A DNA stretch of 64,000 nucleotides from Stieleria magnilauensis. Its GTDB lineage: Bacteria; Planctomycetota; Planctomycetia; Pirellulales; Pirellulaceae. The notes under the pieces were generated by a model. That model saw only the letters and a list, made by a program, of their open reading frames with translations. It was not told where the DNA came from and made no database searches. Below are positions 58,091 to 64,000 of this stretch, in pieces. The position numbers and the translations under genes are program-made. Where the stretch lies: assembly GCA_007753675.1 (NCBI GenBank), contig CP036432.1, forward strand, positions 10,139,381 to 10,203,380, in the 5' to 3' direction. Position 1 is the first letter of the stretch. The number at the start of each line of letters is the position of its first letter.

Positions 58091-59218
58091 TTGAATACTT
58101 CATCACTCCAGGCAGATCCGCGGGGCGGCCCGCCGGGTCGGGCCCGGTCCGAGCGGCCGCGCGGGTTCACGTTGATCGAACTGCTGGTCGCGATCTCGAT
58201 CATCGGAGTCATGGTGGGGCTTTTGCTGCCGGCCGTTCAGGCCTCGCGTGAAGCCGCCCGTCGGATGTCCTGCAGCAACAACCTGCGGCAAGTGGGACTG
58301 GCGGCCCAGAATTACCATGCGGCCTTTCGACAGTTCCCGCCCGGCTACGTTTCGCATCCCACGACCGACGGTTCCGCCCCGACCGTGGTCAACATGGACC
58401 CGCTGACATGGGACGCCGGGCCGGGTTGGGGCTGGGCGGCGGCGCTGCTGCCGTTTGCCGAAGGCAACTCGGTGTTTGAAAGCCTGCGGATGGAGCAACC
58501 GATCTGGTCGAGCGGCAACGTGGATGGGATTTCGACGACGATCCCGATGTTCCTGTGCCCCAGTACGACCGGTGGCGACGACCCCTTTGTGGTCCTCAAT
58601 GAGGCCGGCGATCCGCTGCGAGTCCATGGCCGCGAAATCGTGCTGGGCCGCAGTCACTACGTCGCCAGCCACGGCCAGGAGAGTTGCTGGGGCGAATGCG
58701 GCTCCGCGGCGACCGGCGAAGTGTTCACCAACATCTACACCGGCCAGACGAAAATCATCGCGATCAACGGGGATGCCGGGCAAGTCGCCGACGGGCCGTT
58801 CTTTCGCAACTCCAGGACAAAATTCCGAGACGTGTTGGACGGGCTCAGCAGCACGATTTTCTTTGGCGAGCACAGCTCGGCACTGAGCGAGAAAACCTGG
58901 GTCGGCGTCGTCCCAGGCGCGTTCACCCATCCCCAGTTCACGTCGCCGGAAAACGGCCCCGACGCGGCGGCCACGCTGACGTTGGTTCACGCCGGTCCGT
59001 CCGGCGGCGAGTTGGACATCACCGGCAACCCGATCATTCACCCGATCAATTTTCCGACCTACCACGTCGGCCAAATGTTCTCGCAACACCCCGGCGGCGG
59101 CTATGTCGCGATGGGAGATGGATCGGTCCAGTTCGTCACCAACTTCATCGATCTGTTCATCTGGGCAGAACTCTCGAGCATGCGTGAACACGAAGTCATC
59201 GAATGGGATCAACTGTGA
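58091..59218 (+). CDS. DUF1559 pilin-like (type II secretion pseudopilin-like N-terminus) protein
   Basis: 375 residues. A short leader is followed by the prepilin cleavage/N-methylation motif RGFTLIELLVAISIIGVMVG and the DUF1559 signature LLPAVQASREAARRMSCSNN then LRQVGLAAQNYHAAF. The end contains GMSQHPGG-like MFSQHPGGGYVAMGDGSVQF, typical for the family. DUF1559 proteins are highly expanded in Planctomycetes and are presumed pilin-like surface or secretion parts; exact function unknown. The start is TTG at 58,091 with AGGA about nine bases upstream; there is no in-frame ATG before the motif. The stop overlaps the start region of the next gene, implying coupled translation. Confidence 0.92.
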   Translation: MNTSSLQADPRGGPPGRARSERPRGFTLIELLVAISIIGVMVGLLLPAVQASREAARRMSCSNNLRQVGLAAQNYHAAFRQFPPGYVSHPTTDGSAPTVVNMDPLTWDAGPGWGWAAALLPFAEGNSVFESLRMEQPIWSSGNVDGISTTIPMFLCPSTTGGDDPFVVLNEAGDPLRVHGREIVLGRSHYVASHGQESCWGECGSAATGEVFTNIYTGQTKIIAINGDAGQVADGPFFRNSRTKFRDVLDGLSSTIFFGEHSSALSEKTWVGVVPGAFTHPQFTSPENGPDAAATLTLVHAGPSGGELDITGNPIIHPINFPTYHVGQMFSQHPGGGYVAMGDGSVQFVTNFIDLFIWAELSSMREHEVIEWDQL

Positions 59219-59562
59219 AACCATCCAATCGCAACCAAACGTCAACACGATCTCGCAACGTGGGCCTGGCGCTCGCCGTGATCGCCTGCGCGGCGTCGCT
59301 GTGGTACTTCAGCCGCTCGCCGGTCCAACTGGATCACGACGGCTACGATCTGACGATCGCGTTGTACCGCGTTTGCAACCAGCGCGACACCGAGGCGTTG
59401 CAGCAGATCGAAAGCCGGCTGAACGAGATGGCCGGCGCCCCATCGCAAGGCGATCATCAACGCGAAGCGCTCCAGGACGTCGTCCAGGAAGCGCGACAAG
59501 GGAACTGGCGTGATGCCATGATCGCCTGCAGAACGTTGCTGGAAGAACAGGTTCGTTATTGA
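59203..59562 (+). CDS. Small membrane-anchored protein coupled to the DUF1559 gene
   Basis: 119 residues from ATG 59,203, or 115 from GTG 59,215, which overlaps the TGA of the DUF1559 gene in a GTGA arrangement. The N-terminus is basic, then a membrane helix (VGLALAVIACAASLWYF). The remaining ~75 residues are predicted helical, with LTIALYRVCNQRDTEALQQI and a RQGNWRDAMIACRTLLEEQ end. It resembles small proteins often found after DUF1559 genes in Pirellulaceae, but has no named family that I recognise. The overlap suggests they act together at the membrane. Confidence 0.8.
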   Translation: MGSTVKPSNRNQTSTRSRNVGLALAVIACAASLWYFSRSPVQLDHDGYDLTIALYRVCNQRDTEALQQIESRLNEMAGAPSQGDHQREALQDVVQEARQGNWRDAMIACRTLLEEQVRY

Positions 59563-60078
59563 AGTGGAGTCAACTTCCGTTGAGGGGCATTGGTATCGAC
59601 ACATCGTTTGCATGTCAGATCTGTTCTGAGCGGATGGTTTCGGCCAACGGCCGTTTACATCCATAGCCTTGGGCATCGCCCAAGGGCCTCAAGCGAGAAC
59701 GAGAACGATTGGCCAACGGCCATGCACAAATGCCTCGTCAAACGCGAAGGTTGTGCATGGCCGTTGGCCAAATTCAACCTCATTGCGATGCGGTTCCTGG
59801 GGCGGCGCAACCCTCGCAAATGCTCGGTTTGCTTGCCCCAGGCTAGGGATATGCATGCCCTTTAGGCAAAAAGCGACTTGTGTAGATACCAATGCCTTTT
59901 GGGAGGGTGCTTCGGCGTCGTTGTTCGCATCGGTGAACGCGAGGCAACGGAAACCCTCCCGCACACGGGAGGGTTACTTCCTAACCTGATGCCTATGCCC
60001 CTCGCTGCGCTCGCCCCTCCCGCACACGGGAGGGTGACTTCAAACGGCACGATCTGCAACGCAGGGGGAGGCGACCGC
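59563..60078. other. 516-bp spacer with nested inverted repeats
   Basis: Three layers of palindrome are visible. An outer pair at 59,586-59,603 and 59,879-59,896 matches 17 of 18 bases. A perfect 21-bp pair at 59,709-59,729 and 59,751-59,771 (TTGGCCAACGGCCATGCACAA) lies inside it. Two copies of a CCCTCCCGCACACGGGAGGG hairpin follow at about 59,952-59,975 and 60,014-60,034. No gene is seen. The last hairpin may terminate the leftward gene that ends at 60,079. Confidence 0.75.
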
Positions 60079-62076
60079 TCAAACCCGGCGAATAAACTCT
60101 TCCGCATACGACCGGACTTCACGACCGTTGAGGACATGAACCATCCGCAACTGCTGGACTTGTTCGTCGCTGAAGGAACTGAGCGGGACGTGGACGAGCG
60201 TTTTCTTGTAGTGTCGCGCGAGCTTTCGCCATCCGGCACCCGGCGGCAGGGCGCTGAGCAAGGCGACTTGCCGGCCGCCGGCGTGCATGCAAGCCGCGGT
60301 GATCAAGCGCTCTTCCAGCGTGCCCGCGAAATCAAGTCGCCGATCGCCCCAGATGTCGGGAATCATCACCGGCGGGTACAGGAACATCGCCCCGCCGTAG
60401 CGGCTGAGCCCGATGCCGGGGCCAACCATTTCATCGGCAAAGCTGGTGGCATAAAACGCCAACGTGGATTCATCCTTGTGTTCGGCGAACCACGTCGTCC
60501 GCCACGGGTAATCGCGGGGATCCGAGGGTGAATCGAACAACATGACACAGGCATCGAGCGTCCCGCGGCTGGGCGGGATGACTTTGACGTAGATTTGGCG
60601 GTCGTACCAGTGCCGCAGCGTGTCGCGGATATCGATCCCGTCTTTGACGCTGGTGGTGAACTTTTCCGTGCGTGCCAAATCGTTGCCGATGATCGCCTTG
60701 GCTCGATCAAACACACGGGTTCGAAAATTTTCAATCCGCTCGTCTTCGGGTGGATAACTGCACTGCGTAAACGGATTCCATTGGTACTTCCAGCGGCTCT
60801 TTTCCGGGGACGACGGTTTACGTTTCAGTTGCAATGTCCGCCAACAGATCGGCGGCCCCGGCAAACGATTGACCATCGAGATCAAATCGCCATCGGGCAG
60901 ACGGGCCTGATCGATCCCCAACTTGACCTCGTCCAACTCGCTATCGGTCGAGTCGTCTTCGGACACATTGGCATAGGAATACTGGTTGGCCAATTGCGCG
61001 ACGTGCAGCGCGTACTGATCGCCCATGATCTGTTGTGCCGCGGTCACGATCGTGATCAGATCGGGCGTCATCCGCCGCGACATCAACGAAAGGTTGCGGA
61101 TGTACTTCAGGCACTTGGAAAGATGCAGTGGGGTGATGCGTCGCGCGAATTGCTTTAATTCCGCTCGGTAGCTGACCCGCGCCGCAATCAAGAGTTCTTT
61201 CACGCCATCGATTTGCAGATCCTCGTCTTCCTCCAGCTCGCTGCGGGCGCGTTCATACAGCCCGGTGATGTAGGGCAGTTCGCCGAACAGAAACATCAAG
61301 GTCCGCGAATCGATGGCGTAGCAGCGAGGTTCCTGGACGGCATCGTGTTGCGGAAAATCGAACTGGTCGGACGATTCGCTCTTGTTGGCCGCCGGGGCGG
61401 AAAAGGACTCGGTGTAGGCTTCGCGAATCCACGGCCAATTCAAAATGCTTGTCACGAACAAGATTCGGTCATAGCGTTTTTCCAGCTCGGCCAACCGGTA
61501 AGCCATGTGTACGATCCGCGACCGCGTCTGGCGATCCGGCGGCCGCGGCAGACTCGGCAGCACGGCGGCGGCGAATCGCTCCGCGGCGACTTGGCGGACG
61601 GCAAACGGATCGGGCATCACCGAAGAAAACGGCAGAAACGGGTCCGTCTCCAGATCCACATAGGCCCGAGGAATGTGCTCTCCCATCGCGGCCCGAATGG
61701 CCATGATGACCGGCTGGCAGGGATCGATCGGAACGTAGCTGGCGGGATCGGAATCGGCGTCCCCGCTGTCGCAACTCTCACCCGCCTCGGGGTCGTAGGG
61801 AGCAAATCCAGACTCGAGATCAGGACGGGTGAAGCCGGCGCCGGGTTTTTGAATCACGATCGACGGCCGCGGCAACTCCAGGATCGCCGCCTCGGTGCTC
61901 TCACGAAACGACTCCGGCAGCGGAACCGCAACGCAATCAAAATCCTGTTCCAGCATCCAGCGACGCACCGTCAGCGCGAATTGGCCGCTGCCATGAATCA
62001 CCGGCAAGACGGCGATCGATTCCCCCAGCCGAAGGAGTGCGGGAGGATTAAATTTTGGTTCACTTTCTAAGTTCAT
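60079..62076 (-). CDS. Conserved hypothetical 665-residue protein
   Basis: I do not recognise this family. No signal peptide or membrane helix is seen, so it is probably cytoplasmic. The N-terminal 100 residues (LGESIAVLPVIHGSGQFALT then VRRWMLEQDFDCVAVPLPES) and YVPIDPCQPVIMAIRAA look like an alpha/beta fold with a possible catalytic HGSG and DPC motif; GEHIPRAYVDLETDPFLPF follows. The middle is helical (LIAARVSYRAELKQFARRIT). The C-terminal third contains LMFLFGELPYITGLYERA, WKYQWNPFTQCSYPPEDERI and GLSRYGGAMFLYPPVMIPD. An acidic low-complexity insert lies near residues 100-115. The layout loosely recalls DUF5682-type proteins, but I cannot support an assignment. Probably monocistronic. Confidence 0.8.
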   Translation of the reverse strand: MNLESEPKFNPPALLRLGESIAVLPVIHGSGQFALTVRRWMLEQDFDCVAVPLPESFRESTEAAILELPRPSIVIQKPGAGFTRPDLESGFAPYDPEAGESCDSGDADSDPASYVPIDPCQPVIMAIRAAMGEHIPRAYVDLETDPFLPFSSVMPDPFAVRQVAAERFAAAVLPSLPRPPDRQTRSRIVHMAYRLAELEKRYDRILFVTSILNWPWIREAYTESFSAPAANKSESSDQFDFPQHDAVQEPRCYAIDSRTLMFLFGELPYITGLYERARSELEEDEDLQIDGVKELLIAARVSYRAELKQFARRITPLHLSKCLKYIRNLSLMSRRMTPDLITIVTAAQQIMGDQYALHVAQLANQYSYANVSEDDSTDSELDEVKLGIDQARLPDGDLISMVNRLPGPPICWRTLQLKRKPSSPEKSRWKYQWNPFTQCSYPPEDERIENFRTRVFDRAKAIIGNDLARTEKFTTSVKDGIDIRDTLRHWYDRQIYVKVIPPSRGTLDACVMLFDSPSDPRDYPWRTTWFAEHKDESTLAFYATSFADEMVGPGIGLSRYGGAMFLYPPVMIPDIWGDRRLDFAGTLEERLITAACMHAGGRQVALLSALPPGAGWRKLARHYKKTLVHVPLSSFSDEQVQQLRMVHVLNGREVRSYAEEFIRRV

Positions 62077-62715
62077 GAAATCAGGGCTTGCAACCCCCTA
62101 CCGCGACGCATATGCTCCGAATCTCCAGGTTGCGAGCGAATTATCACCGCGACGATGGCACGGATTCGTGCCGCGGTTTCTCAATCTGGCGTATTTGGCT
62201 TGCGATTGCTCGCCAGTTTAACAGTTATTTTTGGAAACGCAGGTGTTCATTCCCACCTGCGTTTTCTTTTTGCCGGTTGCCAATCTCGTCGCAAACAACT
62301 CAGGGTGCGTCAACCCGATGGAATGGGCAAGCGCGTTGGTGTGCAGGCTTTAGCCGCCCAGTGTCGCCGCGACTGGGAATCGCCGAAAGGCTAACACCAA
62401 CGGTTGCGGAACCTCTTGTTACTGCCCCCCTTTTCCGCCCCGCCCACACTCCGATAGCGGCGTTTCGCAGTTCGACGTATTCTAACCGCTGCGCGACTGT
62501 CACGGAGCGAAGCAATGTCCCCTCCCGTCGCGGATTGATGATTCGGTTCTCGACCGTCAACGACCTCCTCGAGCATTCCCCGTCGGTGCATCCCAACGCC
62601 GGCCGCTCGGTCTTTCGGCGGCACGAGAAAGGCGGCCGAACCCACCGATCCGACGACCGCTGCTGCCTTGCGTTTCAGTCACCCGACAAGTCCTTTTCTC
62701 AACGAGGTGATAGCT
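62077..62715. other. 639-bp spacer upstream of the ammonium transporter
   Basis: It contains a rightward-facing hairpin plus T-run (62,235-62,271) and an imperfect hairpin at 62,334-62,402 whose ends CGTTGGTGT / ACACCAACG pair. The promoter of the ammonium transporter must lie within the last few hundred bases; no sigma-54 site could be read. Overlapping frames here look non-coding. Confidence 0.5.
62235..62271 (+). terminator. Rho-independent terminator, rightward
   Basis: Stem AAACGCAGGTG (62,235-62,245) pairs with CACCTGCGTTT (62,254-62,264) around an 8-base loop, followed by GTTTTCTTTTT. It points rightward, yet no rightward gene ends upstream within 2.6 kb, so it may end a small RNA starting near 62,080-62,180. 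Confidence 0.7.
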
Positions 62716-64000
62716 GTGAGTAGGTGGAGACTTTGTTTTGCGATCTCGATCCTGGGATCGCTTTTCCTGCTGGGCCCGATGGGTGCCGCGCTGGCCCAGG
62801 AGGCGACCGAGACAACCACGTCGCCGGCGGGCATGACCGATGAACAAATCGGAGACGGGCCGCTGGCGGCCCACAACGCGTGGATGCTGATCTGCTGCGC
62901 ATTGGTTCTGTTCATGACCGCGCCGGGGCTGGCCATGTTTTATGGCGGCTTGGTGCGACGCAAGAACGTGTTGAGCGTGATGATGCAGTGCATCTTCCTG
63001 ATGGGACTGATGACGGTGATCTGGGCGATCTATGGCTACTCGCTCGCCTTCGGCGGATCCGGCGGCTGGATCGGCAACACCGACTACCTGTTCATGAACG
63101 GGGTGCAACGCGAATGGAGCGAAACGCTCGGCAAGCCGGTCACACCGATGGAAGGCAGCATTCCGCGGCTGACCCACATGTTGTTCCAAGGCATGTTCTT
63201 CATCATCACCCCCGCCCTGATCTGCGGCGCGTTCGCCGAGCGGATCAAATTCGGCGCGATGGTGATCTACTCGATCCTGTGGGGCACGCTGATCTATTGC
63301 CCCCTTTGCCATTGGGTCTGGGACGGCGGACCGCTGGCCTACAGCGAAGGCAGCATCATGGGCGGCGCGCTCGACTTTGCCGGCGGCACCGTCGTTCATA
63401 TCTCCAGCGGTGTGTCGGCGCTGGTCGCCGCGATCCTGATCGGACCTCGCATGGGATTCCCCAATGAACCCTTCCAGCCACACAACCTGACCTACACCGC
63501 GCTCGGTGCGGCGATGCTGTGGGTCGGCTGGTTCGGATTCAATGCCGGCAGCGAATTACTGAGCGACGGCCTCACCAGCAGCGCGTTCGCGGTCACACAC
63601 TTTTCCGCCGCCGCCGGCGCGTTCGCCTGGGCCATGACCGAGTGGATCGTGCTGGGCAAGCCCACGGTCCTGGGCGCGAGCAGTGGTGCCGTTGCGGGGC
63701 TGGTGTGCATCACACCGGCCGCGGGATTCGTCCAACCCATGCCGGCACTGGTCATGGGCCTGGTCGCAGGGATTCTCTGCTATCTGGCGTGCAGCAAGCT
63801 GAAGCACACGCTGAAGTACGACGATGCACTGGATGCGTTTGGCGTCCACGGCGTCGGCGGAACTGTCGGCGCCGTCTTGACGGGCGTGTTCGCCAGTCGC
63901 GCGTGCTGGGACGTCAGCGGAAATGGCACCAAGATCGGGCTGCTCGAATCCGGCAACCCCTCGCTGCTAATCGGGCAAATTGTTGCGGTCCTGATCACGT
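62716..64000 (+). CDS. amtB: Ammonium transporter (AmtB family), 3' end outside window
   Basis: 428 codons are visible. GTG 62,716 has a strong Shine-Dalgarno (GAGGTGA, five bases before). A signal peptide (WRLCFAISILGSLFLLGPMG, ending ALAQE) precedes helix 1. The Amt fold is clear: NAWMLICCALVLFMTAPGLA then MFYGGLVRRKNVLSVMMQ; LDFAGGTVVHISSGVSALVA with the conserved Asp near 219 and pore His near 226; and DAFGVHGVGGTVGAVLTG with the second His near 378. It conducts ammonium/ammonia across the inner membrane and is usually controlled by a PII protein whose gene, glnB/glnK, often follows; none is visible here. The start is clear of the upstream terminator and hairpin. Confidence 0.95.
   Translation, partial: MSRWRLCFAISILGSLFLLGPMGAALAQEATETTTSPAGMTDEQIGDGPLAAHNAWMLICCALVLFMTAPGLAMFYGGLVRRKNVLSVMMQCIFLMGLMTVIWAIYGYSLAFGGSGGWIGNTDYLFMNGVQREWSETLGKPVTPMEGSIPRLTHMLFQGMFFIITPALICGAFAERIKFGAMVIYSILWGTLIYCPLCHWVWDGGPLAYSEGSIMGGALDFAGGTVVHISSGVSALVAAILIGPRMGFPNEPFQPHNLTYTALGAAMLWVGWFGFNAGSELLSDGLTSSAFAVTHFSAAAGAFAWAMTEWIVLGKPTVLGASSGAVAGLVCITPAAGFVQPMPALVMGLVAGILCYLACSKLKHTLKYDDALDAFGVHGVGGTVGAVLTGVFASRACWDVSGNGTKIGLLESGNPSLLIGQIVAVLIT

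Noticed and set aside
62088-62723. 211-codon plus-strand frame before the ammonium transporter
   Set aside because: It runs through a terminator and a palindromic repeat and has no coding-like composition.
62557-63483. 308-codon minus-strand frame opposite the ammonium transporter
   Set aside because: His/Arg/Gln-rich shadow; the plus strand shows an intact Amt fold with signal peptide and ribosome site.

Overview
The window looks like chromosomal DNA of a planctomycete, most likely family Pirellulaceae (Rhodopirellula, Rubripirellula or Stieleria type). This is inferred from marker families seen by eye: an LEDRHLLA-type N-terminal motif on a giant secreted protein, a DUF1592/DUF1552 pair, a Pirellula-type heme-binding domain protein, a DUF1559 pilin-like protein, PEP-CTERM tails, an ECF sigma factor next to a kinase with WD40 repeats, and scarce Shine-Dalgarno sites. 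No rRNA, tRNA, CRISPR array or intact insertion sequence was seen.

Region 1 (1-29,970, minus strand) is one uninterrupted gene entering from its start at 29,970 and leaving the window at base 1, so at least 9,990 codons are present and the C-terminus is missing. From the N-terminus it carries the LEDRHLLA motif, about ten copies of a roughly 220-residue repeat, an Ig-like domain, thirteen CARDB-like domains, PPC-like and propeller-like segments, nine cadherin/He_PIG-like repeats, an RHS/YD-like segment, two dockerin-like segments, further Ig-like repeats and five VCBS-like repeats. It is probably a giant surface adhesin or matrix protein. Long plus-strand frames across it are antisense shadows.

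Region 2 (30.6-40.3 kb) holds two tandem PEP-CTERM proteins, a DUF1593 putative lipoprotein, a convergent SHOCT protein, a DUF1592-DUF1552 operon and a divergent enolase-superfamily enzyme.

Region 3 (40.4-48.2 kb) looks like an inserted islet. It appears lower in GC and has a ~265-bp dispersed repeat in direct orientation at 40.4 and 47.2 kb. Between the copies lie an ECF sigma factor, a Ser/Thr kinase-WD40 gene split by a frameshift, and a PEP-CTERM propeller protein. A gene-poor stretch follows, with the second repeat copy, relic-like frames and a probable 42-residue membrane protein.

Region 4 (48.2-64 kb) is ordinary chromosome: a leucine-rich-repeat protein, a large two-heme-motif protein, a 57-residue zinc-ribbon protein upstream of a six-BON-domain protein and divergent from a PRC-barrel protein, an acuI/yhdH-type oxidoreductase, an MntR-type regulator, a DUF1559 protein coupled to a small anchored protein, an unrecognised 665-residue protein, and the 5' part of an ammonium transporter that runs off the right edge. 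Spacers here are rich in short palindromic repeats.
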